This document shows, piece by piece, positions 7,554 through 13,679 of a stretch of DNA of 19,627 bases. The notes under the pieces were generated by a model. The model ran no database searches, was not told the DNA's origin, and saw only the letters and a program-made list of their open reading frames with translations. The stretch's first letter is position 1. Each line of letters starts with the position of its first letter. The DNA is from Bilophila sp964538355 (lineage in GTDB: Bacteria > Desulfobacterota > Desulfovibrionia > Desulfovibrionales > Desulfovibrionaceae): assembly GCA_964538355.1 (NCBI GenBank), contig CAZIFC010000039.1, positions 1-19,627 of the forward strand, in the 5' to 3' direction. The position numbers and the translations under genes were made by a program.

Positions 7554-8701
7554 GCACGCATCATCCGGCCATGCAGTGGCTCGGGCAGCTGTTTGCGCTT
7601 ATGGGCAAGGAGAGCAAGCAGATTATCCGCGATCCGTCATCGTATCTGGTGGCGGCGATACTCCCCATGATTTTCCTGCTCCTTTTCGGCTACGGCATCA
7701 CGCTGGATGCCGGCGTGATGGACATTGTGATCCTTGACGAGAGCAACAGCCGGTCGGGGTTGCAGTTGCAGGAAAACTTCGCCCATTCTCCACATTTCCG
7801 GGTGCATCAGGCCCTTTCCCGCACAGAGGCGGGGCGCATGATGCGCGACAGCGACATTTCCGGCTTTCTGGTGATCCCCTCCCATTTCGAGGCACTGCTC
7901 ATTGGAGGCGAAGGCTCGTCGGGCCGCGCGCCCATTCAGGTGATTGTCTCCGGGAGCGAGCCGAACACGGCGAATTTCATCCGCGGCTACAGCCAGGGGG
8001 TCATCGCCAGTTGGCAGCAGACGCGCACCCCGGGCGGAACCATTCAGAAACAGCCCATCGAGACGGCTCCCCGCTACTGGTTCAATCCGGCGGCGAAAAG
8101 CCGCTGGTATCTGGTTCCCGGTTCCATCACCATCGTCATGACGCTCATCGGGACCATGCTGACCGCGCTGGTCATTGCCCGCGAATACGAACGCGGAACC
8201 ATGGAGTCCCTTTTTGCCACTCCGGTGACGCGGATGCAGATCCTGCTCGGCAAGCTGATCCCGTATTATTTCCTCGGGATGTTTTCCATGACCATCTGTG
8301 CGCTGGCCGGCGTTTTTTTGTTCGACGTTCCCCTGCGCGGCTCGGTTTTCGCCCTTTTTGTCCTCTCCAGCACCTTCCTCATGCCCGCGCTCGGGCAGGG
8401 GCTGCTCATCTCCATACTGACCAAACAGCAGCTCCTTGCCGCCCAGACGGGGTTGATCACCGGCTTCCTTCCCGCCGTCATTCTGTCCGGATTCATTTTT
8501 GATATCAACAGCATGCCGGAACCGTTGCAGTATCTCACGCTGCTCATCCCCGCCAGGCATTTCAACACGGCCCTTCAAACCGTCTTCCTTGCCGGAGACC
8601 TCTGGCCCGTCTTTCTGCCGCGCATGGCCTTCATGCTGGGCATCGCCGTGGTCTTTCTCGTGATCACATACAAAAAACTGGTGAAACGGCTGGATGCATA
8701 A
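7550..8701 (+). CDS. ybhS: ABC-2 type permease YbhS-like
   Basis: 383 aa inner-membrane subunit of the exporter. A first membrane helix (about 31-52) is followed by a large periplasmic domain (about 53-185), then five helices near 188-212, 234-258, 264-290, 298-320 and 353-375, the usual ABC-2 arrangement. The cytosolic coupling segment REYERGTMESLFATPV (211-226) after helix 2 is the ABC-2 hallmark. ATG start in an ATGA overlap with ybhF, with GGAGG eight bases or so upstream. Ybh-type systems have been linked in E. coli to drug tolerance and cation efflux; the substrate here cannot be read from sequence. Confidence 0.92.
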   Translation: MSTHHPAMQWLGQLFALMGKESKQIIRDPSSYLVAAILPMIFLLLFGYGITLDAGVMDIVILDESNSRSGLQLQENFAHSPHFRVHQALSRTEAGRMMRDSDISGFLVIPSHFEALLIGGEGSSGRAPIQVIVSGSEPNTANFIRGYSQGVIASWQQTRTPGGTIQKQPIETAPRYWFNPAAKSRWYLVPGSITIVMTLIGTMLTALVIAREYERGTMESLFATPVTRMQILLGKLIPYYFLGMFSMTICALAGVFLFDVPLRGSVFALFVLSSTFLMPALGQGLLISILTKQQLLAAQTGLITGFLPAVILSGFIFDINSMPEPLQYLTLLIPARHFNTALQTVFLAGDLWPVFLPRMAFMLGIAVVFLVITYKKLVKRLDA

Positions 8702-8878
8702 CCACACTGGAATCTTTCCGGAACATCCGCACGGTATCCCCTCCGCCGGGCTGGACGACACAACACGACAATGAAAACAGCGCAACGACCGGACTGAAAC
8801 AGCCCGAAACCTTTTTGAAACAACCCGCCGCCCGAGACGATCCGGGAACAGCCCGCAGGGATGGTTCCGGATCGTACC

Positions 8879-8964
8879 GAGGGGGTCTGGGGGGCATCAT
8901 GCCCACCAGCCCGCCGGGAGGCGCGGGGCCAAGGGGCGGCAGCCCCTTGCGTGCCGCCGGAGGC
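8879..8964 (+). repeat. Dispersed palindromic repeat, copy 1 (inside the exporter operon)
   Basis: The 26-base head (8879-8904) matches, with one mismatch, the reverse complement of the repeat after fusA (16273-16298). The tail GCCGCCGGAGGC (8953-8964) is identical to the other end of that copy. Between them this copy has an extra block of about 48 bases with its own stem AAGGGGC-GGCA-GCCCCTT. The rest of the 8702-8970 gap carries no gene I can support. The GGAGG of the tail lies seven bases before the ybhR ATG and is its only ribosome binding site. Confidence 0.75.
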
Positions 8965-8970
8965 AACACG

Positions 8971-10083
8971 ATGCAGACGCTTCGACGTATCCTTGCCATT
9001 GCCCGAAAGGAACTGCTGGTGCTCATGGGCACGCGGCAGAGCCGCTTCATGGTTCTGATTCCGCCCGTCATCCAGATTTTTATCTTCGCATGGGCCGCCA
9101 CAATGGATGTCCGCAATGTGGACGTGGTGGTCCTGAATGAAGACTCGGGATACTGGAGCCAGGAAATCATCAGCCGCCTGCGCGGTTCTTCCACCTTCCG
9201 GGACATCACCTTTGCCGACGACCCGAAACAGGTCGAGGAAGCCATCGATCGGCAGGAGGTTGTCGTCGCCGTCCATTTTCAGGAAGACTTTTCCCGGCGC
9301 GTGGAGAAAGGCTCCCCCGCCGAGGTGCAGCTTCTGCTGGACGGGAGGAAATCCAACACTGCCCAGATCCTGACCCAGTACATCCAGCAGATGGTGCGCG
9401 ACGTGGCGCAGGATACCCCCGCCTATGTGCGGGCAAGGCCCGTTCGGGTGGAGGTCGAGGAACTGAACTGGTTCAACCCGAACCTGAATTTCCGCTGGTT
9501 TATCCTCCCCAACCTCATCGGGACGATCAATTTTATGATGGGCATGATCATCACGGGGCTGACTGTGGCCCGCGAGCGGGAGCTGGGAACCTTTGACCAG
9601 ATGCTGGTTTCACCTGCCGGGCCGGTGGAAATAGCGTTCGGCAAGCTCATTCCGGGCTGCGTGGTGGGGCTGGTGCACGGAACCATCTTTTTCTTTTCCA
9701 CCATATGGTTTTTCAAGGTTCCGTTTGTCGGATCGGTGGCGGTGCTGTATGTGACCATGCTGCTTTTTTCCTTGTCGGTCAGCAGTATGGGGCTGATGGT
9801 GTCGTCGTTCGCCTCCACGCAGCAGCAGGCCTTTCTGGGCTGCTTTACCGTTGCCGTGCCGTGCATCCTGCTTTCGGGCTTCATGACGCCAGTCAATAAT
9901 ATGCCGCTGTTCTTGCAGAACCTGAGCGAACTGAACCCGCTGCGCCACTTTATCGTTATCCTTCAGGGCCTTTTCCTCAAGGATATCACCATGAGCGCGG
10001 CTCTGGACAGCAGTTTTCGCATCGCCGCCATTACGGCAGTGTCGATGCTGTGCGCCATATGGATGTTCAAGCGCAAGGCCTGA
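8971..10083 (+). CDS. ybhR: ABC-2 type permease YbhR-like
   Basis: 370 aa, second membrane subunit of the exporter, likely pairing with YbhS. Helix 1 at about 26-44, periplasmic domain to about 172, then helices near 176-200, 222-246, 252-278, 286-307 and 346-366. The coupling segment RERELGTFDQMLVSP (201-215) is typical of ABC-2 permeases. The start is the ATG at 8971, seven bases after GGAGG. An in-frame TTG at 8815 would add 52 residues, but these are a translation of the dispersed repeat and lie ahead of the conserved N-terminus. Unlike the other joints of the operon, this gene is separated from its predecessor by 269 bases. Confidence 0.92.
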   Translation: MQTLRRILAIARKELLVLMGTRQSRFMVLIPPVIQIFIFAWAATMDVRNVDVVVLNEDSGYWSQEIISRLRGSSTFRDITFADDPKQVEEAIDRQEVVVAVHFQEDFSRRVEKGSPAEVQLLLDGRKSNTAQILTQYIQQMVRDVAQDTPAYVRARPVRVEVEELNWFNPNLNFRWFILPNLIGTINFMMGMIITGLTVARERELGTFDQMLVSPAGPVEIAFGKLIPGCVVGLVHGTIFFFSTIWFFKVPFVGSVAVLYVTMLLFSLSVSSMGLMVSSFASTQQQAFLGCFTVAVPCILLSGFMTPVNNMPLFLQNLSELNPLRHFIVILQGLFLKDITMSAALDSSFRIAAITAVSMLCAIWMFKRKA

Positions 10084-10093
10084 TGCCGAAACG

Positions 10094-10122
10094 TTGCGTC
10101 CCAACCAATGAATGGCTATAAA
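10094..10122 (+). promoter_or_regulatory. candidate sigma-70 promoter of the corC-like gene
   Basis: TTGCGT (10094-10099) and TATAAA (10117-10122) stand exactly 17 bases apart, right after the ybhR stop. The -10 box is 5/6, the -35 box 3/6. It would give a leader of roughly 160 bases before the TTG start. Confidence 0.45.
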
Positions 10123-10154
10123 GAAAGACGGATGCCGTGCCGTGTGGCGCGGAA

Positions 10155-10225
10155 GACCCTCTCAGGCCCCGGCAGGTGCCGAACGCGGTAGCAAAACAGT
10201 GCAAAAGCGTGTATGGAGAGGGTTC
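10155..10225 (+). promoter_or_regulatory. Long-range stem in the corC leader
   Basis: GACCCTCTC (10155-10163) can pair with GAGAGGGTT (10216-10224), nine pairs with one G-U at the end, enclosing about 50 bases. Further short stems such as TCCC-TTTC-GGGA (about 10224-10235) follow. Protein-like frames through here look non-coding. A structured 5' leader is the simplest reading; it does not match the SRP RNA or any riboswitch I recognise. Confidence 0.35.
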
Positions 10226-10291
10226 CCTTTCGGGACAGGTCCCTGCCCTGTGCAGGCCGCCGCCCCTTCACCGCTACCTGAGGAGATACGC

Positions 10292-11128
10292 TTGGACCGA
10301 AGTACGGACAAAAGTTTGTGGGACAGGGTTTGCAGCCTGTTCGGGAGCCGTTCCGGCGATTCGCTGGAGCAGGCTGTCATGGAAGCCCGCAACGAGGGCG
10401 AGCTGGACATCGCCGAAGGCTCCATGATCCTGAGCATCCTGCGTCTTGACGATGTGCAGGTGCAGGACATCATGACCCCACGAACCGATTTCGACTGTAT
10501 GCCTACGGGGGCTCCTGTGAGCGAAGTGGCTCAGTGCATTCTGGAAACAGGGCATTCCAGACTGCCGATCTACAAGGATACCCGCGACAACATCATCGGG
10601 ATAGCCTACGCCAAGGATCTCATCAGCCTTCTTATCGATCCTTCCAAGCACCTCACGCCGGTGGACGAGATCATGCGTCCGCCCTTTTTTGTGCCCGAAA
10701 CCAAGATCGTGAGCGAACTGCTTCAGGAATTCCGTTCCCGCAAGAACCATATCGCCATCGCCGTAGACGAATACGGCGGCACGTCCGGCCTCGCCACCAT
10801 TGAGGACATCCTTGAGGAAATTGTGGGCGACATCGAGGATGAGCACGACGCCCCGAAGGAAGAGGATATCCATCCTCTGGGGGATTCGCGCTATTCCGTA
10901 TCCGGGCGGGCCTACCTTGAGGATCTTGAGGAGATGGGCATCATGCTGGAGGCCGACGAGGTGGATACCATCGGCGGCTATCTGTGCCTTGAGGCCGGAC
11001 ATGTCCCCGAGAAGGGAGAAATTTTCGAGTGCGGCGGCTGGAATTTCACCGTGGACGAGGCCGACGCCAAGCAGATCCGCCGCGTCATCGTGGAACCTGT
11101 TCCGCAGGACGGGCAGGACGCCGACTAG
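10292..11128 (+). CDS. corC: CorC/HlyC-like protein with paired CBS domains
   Basis: 278 aa soluble protein, associated in other bacteria with Mg2+/Co2+ efflux and membrane integrity. Two CBS domains (about 60-118 and 125-182) usually bind adenosine nucleotides; the family motifs MTPR (61-64) and DEYGGTSGLATIEDILEEI (159-177) are clear. A CorC_HlyC domain (about 194-270) follows with EVDTIGGY (223-230). No membrane DUF21 domain is present, so it is the short CorC type. The start is TTG at 10292, six bases after GAGGAG; this gives a length close to E. coli CorC (292 aa). A longer frame from 10112 adds 60 residues of non-conserved Arg/Gly/Pro-rich sequence. It stands alone rather than beside ybeY or lnt as in E. 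coli. Confidence 0.92.
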   Translation: MDRSTDKSLWDRVCSLFGSRSGDSLEQAVMEARNEGELDIAEGSMILSILRLDDVQVQDIMTPRTDFDCMPTGAPVSEVAQCILETGHSRLPIYKDTRDNIIGIAYAKDLISLLIDPSKHLTPVDEIMRPPFFVPETKIVSELLQEFRSRKNHIAIAVDEYGGTSGLATIEDILEEIVGDIEDEHDAPKEEDIHPLGDSRYSVSGRAYLEDLEEMGIMLEADEVDTIGGYLCLEAGHVPEKGEIFECGGWNFTVDEADAKQIRRVIVEPVPQDGQDAD

Positions 11129-11140
11129 GGCGCATGCCTC

Positions 11141-11178
11141 TGCCGTGCCGTCTTTTCAGGCGCAAGTGCGGCACGGCA
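11141..11178 (+). repeat. 10-bp hairpin immediately after corC
   Basis: TGCCGTGCCG (11141-11150) and CGGCACGGCA (11169-11178) are perfect complements with an 18-nt loop, beginning 12 bases after the corC stop. No U tract follows. Likely an mRNA-end structure, possibly a rho-linked or pausing hairpin. Confidence 0.6.
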
Positions 11179-11309
11179 AACGCCCCGGCACGGTAACGGC
11201 GACGCTTTTACGGCTTTTTCTCTCTGTCTGCCGTGCGGAGGGCAATCGGCTTTTCACGGCTCCCCCTTTTTTGTGGGAAGCCCCCCTGCCTGCTGTCGGG
11301 AACAGGGAA

Positions 11310-11339
11310 CGGGCCGGGAACCTTGAGGTTCCCGGCCCG
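11310..11339 (+). terminator. Perfect 13-bp GC hairpin between convergent genes
   Basis: CGGGCCGGGAACC (11310-11322) pairs fully with GGTTCCCGGCCCG (11327-11339) over a TTGA loop. The plus-strand tail is CTTTCGTT, a weak U tract; the minus strand has none. Probably part of a compound terminator for corC. Confidence 0.6.
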
Positions 11340-11347
11340 CTTTCGTT

Positions 11348-11375
11348 GCGGCGTCCTCCTTGCCGGAGGTGCCGC
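11348..11375 (+). repeat. Two-step hairpin in the corC-adh gap
   Basis: GCGGC (11348-11352) pairs with GCCGC (11371-11375) and, inside it, CCTCC (11355-11359) pairs with GGAGG (11365-11369). It lies between two other hairpins, only a few bases from each. Confidence 0.5.
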
Positions 11376-11378
11376 GGG

Positions 11379-11419
11379 GCGGTTCCTGATCTTTTCGGGA
11401 GGCGGAACCGCTTTTGATT
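11379..11419 (+). terminator. candidate intrinsic terminator of the corC transcript
   Basis: GCGGTTCC (11379-11386) pairs perfectly with GGAACCGC (11404-11411) and is followed by TTTTGATTT. It ends just before the convergent adh stop codon. The loop is long (17 nt), but the T tract is the best in this 298-base gap, which holds four hairpins and no gene. Confidence 0.55.
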
Positions 11420-11426
11420 TGATGTG

Positions 11427-12608
11427 CTAGAACGCGGCCTGATAAAGCTGCGTGACGGCGGCGTCGGTCATCTTGCGGGGGTTGGTAAGGGCGCAGGCGT
11501 CCTTTTGTGCGTTGGCGACCATCGTGGGGATATCGTCGTGGCTGACTTCCTTGCCGTAACGCTTGGCAAGTTCGGTGATGCTGGAAGGAATGCCCACGTC
11601 CTGAGAGAGGCGGCGAATGGCGGAGATCGCCAGTTCGGCGGCGTCGCGCTTGGACAGGCCGTCTACGTTTTCATCCATCATCTTGGCTATGTTGATGAAT
11701 TTGTCGATGTGCGCCAGCAGGTTGTACTCTTCGACGATGGGCAGGAGAATGGCGTTGCATTCGCCGTGAGGCAGGTTGTAGAAGCCGCCGAGCTGGTGGG
11801 CCATGGCGTGCACATGTCCGAGGCTGGCGTTATTGAAGGCCATACCGGCGAGGTACTGGGCGTAGCACATGCCTTCGCGGGCGTGGATGTCGCTGCCGTT
11901 GGCGACGGCGCGGCGCAGGTTTTCCGAAACCATGCGAATGGCTTTTTCGGCACAGGCATCGGTCAGCGGGGTCGCTCCGGTGGAAACGTAGGCTTCCACG
12001 GCGTGGGTCAGGGCGTCCATGCCGGTGGCGGCGGTCAGGGCCGGGGGCATGCCGAGCATCAGGATGGGGTCGTTGATGGCGACGCTGGGCGTGACACGCC
12101 AGTCGACGATGGCCATCTTTACCTTGCGGGAGCTGTCCGTAATGATGCAGAACCGGGTGATTTCGGAGGCCGTGCCCGCGGTGGTGTTCACGGCAAGGTA
12201 GGGCGGCATGGCCTTGGTGGATTTGTCCACGCCTTCATAGTCGTGGATTCTGCCGCCGTTGGAAACGACAAGCCCGATACCCTTACAGCAGTCGTGGGAC
12301 GAGCCGCCGCCGATGGAAATGAGGCTGTCGCATTCTTCTTTTTTGTACAGCTCGGCTCCGGCGGCAACATTGATGTCCGTAGGGTTCGGAACGGTTTCAT
12401 CATAAATGGCGTATTCCATCGCCGCATCATCAAGAATATCTGTAATCTGTTTCAGGATACCGGTATGGACAATACCCTTGTCCGTAACAAGCAGAGGCTT
12501 GGTCGCATTGAGATAGACGATGCGCTCGGGAATAGATTTTGCGGCACCAACACCAATGAGCGTTACGTTGGGAATAAAGAATCCATCAACTTTTTCAACA
12601 ATAGCCAT
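11427..12608 (-). CDS. Iron-containing (group III) NAD-dependent alcohol dehydrogenase
   Basis: 393 aa, cytoplasmic. It interconverts an alcohol and aldehyde with NAD(H). The nucleotide loop GGGSSHD is at 100-106. Metal ligands, aligned from memory with E. coli FucO, are D198 and H202 (GMDALTHAVEAY), H267 (GHVHAMAHQLG) and H281 (NLPHGECNA); all four are present. Start ATG at 12608 with AGAGGAT about eight bases upstream. It is a single-gene unit, convergent with corC and divergent from rpsL, behind an unusual AT-rich dyad region. In Desulfovibrionaceae such enzymes serve as ethanol dehydrogenases, and in Bilophila one member (SarD) reduces sulfoacetaldehyde in taurine respiration. Sequence alone does not settle the substrate, and no taurine genes are adjacent here. 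Confidence 0.95.
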   Translation of the reverse strand: MAIVEKVDGFFIPNVTLIGVGAAKSIPERIVYLNATKPLLVTDKGIVHTGILKQITDILDDAAMEYAIYDETVPNPTDINVAAGAELYKKEECDSLISIGGGSSHDCCKGIGLVVSNGGRIHDYEGVDKSTKAMPPYLAVNTTAGTASEITRFCIITDSSRKVKMAIVDWRVTPSVAINDPILMLGMPPALTAATGMDALTHAVEAYVSTGATPLTDACAEKAIRMVSENLRRAVANGSDIHAREGMCYAQYLAGMAFNNASLGHVHAMAHQLGGFYNLPHGECNAILLPIVEEYNLLAHIDKFINIAKMMDENVDGLSKRDAAELAISAIRRLSQDVGIPSSITELAKRYGKEVSHDDIPTMVANAQKDACALTNPRKMTDAAVTQLYQAAF

Positions 12609-12694
12609 AGCGGTATCCTCTACTGTTTATAAATGTATGAAGACAGCAAGAAGAAGACAGATCCACAAATGTGAATCCGTATTTGTTTTGTTTG

Positions 12695-12723
12695 ACGGTA
12701 GAGCGTTTGAAAATTCGGGTCAA
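12695..12723 (-). promoter_or_regulatory. candidate promoter of the alcohol dehydrogenase gene
   Basis: Minus-strand TTGACC (12718-12723) and TACCGT (12695-12700) are 17 bases apart, leaving a leader of about 80 bases. The -35 box is 5/6, the -10 weak (3/6), which would suit activator dependence. A sigma-54 element was sought: CGG-N10 near 12676 ends in GT instead of the needed GC, so none is called. Confidence 0.3.
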
Positions 12724-12746
12724 TAGGTTTTTATAAAATAAATGCT

Positions 12747-12814
12747 ATGTGAAAAAAGATTTTATGTTCTGTGAAAGACTTCTTTTTCACAGATAATAAA
12801 GATGTATTTCACAT
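12747..12814. promoter_or_regulatory. 68-bp nested dyad with four TGTGAAA half-sites
   Basis: ATGTGAAA (12747-12754) and CTGTGAAA (12769-12776) on the plus strand mirror TTTCACAG (12785-12792) and TTTCACAT (12807-12814). Both pairs share the centre 12780.5. Comparing the arms base by base, 24 of 34 positions match, including a shared TTTAT block between the half-sites. Half-sites in each arm are 22 bases apart, about two helical turns. This is the layout of a multi-dimer operator or activator site; it lies upstream of the adh promoter candidate. The spacing (8 bases between inner sites) fits neither CRP/FNR (TGTGA-N6-TCACA) nor Rex. Confidence 0.7.
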
Positions 12815-12822
12815 GGAGGATA

Positions 12823-12858
12823 GATTGTGCGTTCAATGTATTCTTTGAATAAACAATC
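12823..12858. promoter_or_regulatory. 36-bp second nested dyad, centre 60 bp from the first
   Basis: GATTGT (12823-12828) mirrors ACAATC (12853-12858), and TTCAA (12832-12836) mirrors TTGAA (12845-12849), with 3-base gaps on both sides and an 8-base centre. The centre is 12840.5. The inner spacing of 8 bases equals that of the first dyad. It could be a second operator or fold as a hairpin; no T tract follows, so a terminator is unlikely. Confidence 0.6.
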
Positions 12859-13014
12859 ATAGAGAAGGCGCATATCCTTTTTTACAATTAAAAGAGCCAA
12901 GTCAGTGTGGACTTCTTTTTGGCTGCCTGATGAATGCGCCCAACCCGAGCTGGAGACAGGCGTTTTTGGAGGTTCGGAGGCCCTGTGAAAGAGGGGTTCA
13001 AACGTCACGCGGAC

Positions 13015-13040
13015 TTGACAGGCATGAATTCCCATAGTAA
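13015..13040 (+). promoter_or_regulatory. candidate promoter of the str operon
   Basis: A perfect TTGACA (13015-13020) precedes rpsL by about 70 bases. The best -10 words are TAGTAA (13035-13040, spacing only 14) or a poor match at spacing 17. The -35 is convincing, the -10 is not. Confidence 0.35.
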
Positions 13041-13068
13041 GGGAAACTCCTTTCGGAACATTTACCCA

Positions 13069-13080
13069 CTCCTATGGAGG
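13069..13080 (+). promoter_or_regulatory. rpsL ribosome binding site within a small hairpin
   Basis: The Shine-Dalgarno GGAGG (13076-13080) lies seven bases before the rpsL ATG. CTCC (13069-13072) directly upstream can pair with it over a TAT loop, so translation could be tuned by this short stem. Four pairs is a weak structure. Confidence 0.4.
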
Positions 13081-13087
13081 AAATCAG

Positions 13088-13462
13088 ATGCCAACTATCA
13101 ACCAGCTTATCCGCGTTGCGCGGAAGAAGGTTGTGAAGCACAAAAAGACCCCGGCCCTGCAGGCTTGCCCCCAGCGCCGCGGCGTGTGCACCCGCGTGTA
13201 CACCACGACCCCGAAGAAGCCTAACTCGGCTCTGCGTAAGGTCGCCCGTGTACGCCTCACCAACGGTCTCGAAGTCACCGCGTACATCCCCGGTGAAGGC
13301 CACAACCTGCAGGAACACTCCGTCGTCATGATTCGCGGCGGCCGTGTAAAAGACCTTCCCGGTGTCCGTTACCACATCGTTCGTGGTACTCTGGATACCT
13401 CCGGCGTGCAGGATCGTCGCCAGCGTCGTTCCAAGTACGGCGCCAAGCGTCCGAAGTCCTAA
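13088..13462 (+). CDS. rpsL: 30S ribosomal protein S12
   Basis: 124 aa, the same length as E. coli S12. It lines the decoding centre of the 30S subunit. The sequence VCTRVYTTTPKKPNSALRK (33-51) and the loop GGRVKDLPGVRYH (84-96) are near invariant. K43 and K88 (E. coli K42 and K87 without Met1), where streptomycin-resistance changes usually fall, are both wild-type lysine. D89, the residue methylthiolated by RimO in E. coli, is present. ATG start with GGAGG seven bases upstream. First gene of a str operon. Confidence 0.99.
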   Translation: MPTINQLIRVARKKVVKHKKTPALQACPQRRGVCTRVYTTTPKKPNSALRKVARVRLTNGLEVTAYIPGEGHNLQEHSVVMIRGGRVKDLPGVRYHIVRGTLDTSGVQDRRQRRSKYGAKRPKS

Positions 13463-13488
13463 GCCACAGGCTTTCCGGCAGCTGTCCG

Positions 13489-13506
13489 ACGGCGTTTGCC
13501 GTTTTT
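13489..13506 (+). terminator. Terminator-like hairpin between rpsL and rpsG
   Basis: ACGGC (13489-13493) pairs with GCCGT (13498-13502) across GTTT, followed by TTTT. It begins 26 bases after the rpsL stop, inside an operon, so it may act as a partial terminator or attenuator that lowers rpsG-fusA output relative to rpsL. The stem is only 5 bp. Confidence 0.4.
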
Positions 13507-13595
13507 CGCGACTTTCGCATCACAGTGTCATGCCAGGAGTGCGCGTCCATGTCCTCCCGCAATGGGTCGGACGCAGTGGGAACACACTCAGGCAG

Positions 13596-13620
13596 CCTGA
13601 CGGCCTCTGGCCGTTTCAGG
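13596..13620 (+). promoter_or_regulatory. Hairpin in the rpsL-rpsG intercistronic RNA
   Basis: CCTGA plus CGGCC (13596-13605) pair with GGCCG and TCAGG (13609-13620) around a TCT loop with a TT bulge. It sits about 60 bases before rpsG in a 217-base gap. In E. coli protein S7 binds the rpsL-rpsG intercistronic RNA to repress its own synthesis; this stem is the best candidate here for a comparable element, but the E. coli structure itself is not recognised. Confidence 0.4.
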
Positions 13621-13679
13621 AAACAGCATAGCACTGCAACCCCTGACGCAGCGCATCCGCGTTGCCCCGGAGAATTTTC

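Larger units (their letters stand above)
12609..13087. other. 479-base divergent regulatory region between adh and rpsL
   Basis: This gap is clearly AT-rich from 12609 to about 12910, unlike the rest of the window. It holds a candidate adh promoter, two large dyads, and a candidate rpsL promoter. From 12859 to 13014 I see no gene or clear site beyond one more CTGTGAAA (12983-12990). An 82-codon minus-strand frame (12787-13035) exists but lacks a placed ribosome site and runs through the dyads. Confidence 0.7.

Noticed and set aside
8815..8970. N-terminal extension of ybhR
   Set aside because: The extra residues are a translation of the dispersed repeat, and the ABC-2 N-terminus begins at 8971 with its own ribosome site.
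10155..10225. SRP RNA or other known structural RNA
   Set aside because: The stem and CCGG/GGTAGCA-like words are suggestive, but the conserved GGAAGG-AGCA apical loop of SRP RNA is absent.
11424..12632. 402-codon plus-strand frame opposite the alcohol dehydrogenase
   Set aside because: Gly/His/Val-rich antisense shadow; the minus-strand reading carries all metal and NAD motifs.
12660..12690. Sigma-54 promoter for the alcohol dehydrogenase
   Set aside because: A GG is followed at the right distance by GT, not the near-invariant GC of the -12 element; TTGC further on is at the wrong distance.
12769..12792. CRP/FNR or Rex operator
   Set aside because: The half-site words resemble TGTGA or TTGTGA, but the 8-base centre between TGTGAAA and TTTCACA does not fit either spacing.
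12823..12858. CRISPR repeat or phage attachment site
   Set aside because: No regularly spaced repeats, no spacers, no integrase or tRNA overlap; symmetry points to an operator or hairpin.
12787..13035. 82-codon minus-strand frame in the adh-rpsL gap, with a plausible-looking second half
   Set aside because: The nearest GGAG is about 11 bases from the ATG, the frame crosses the rpsL promoter and both dyads, and no family is recognisable. A remnant gene cannot be excluded but is not supported.
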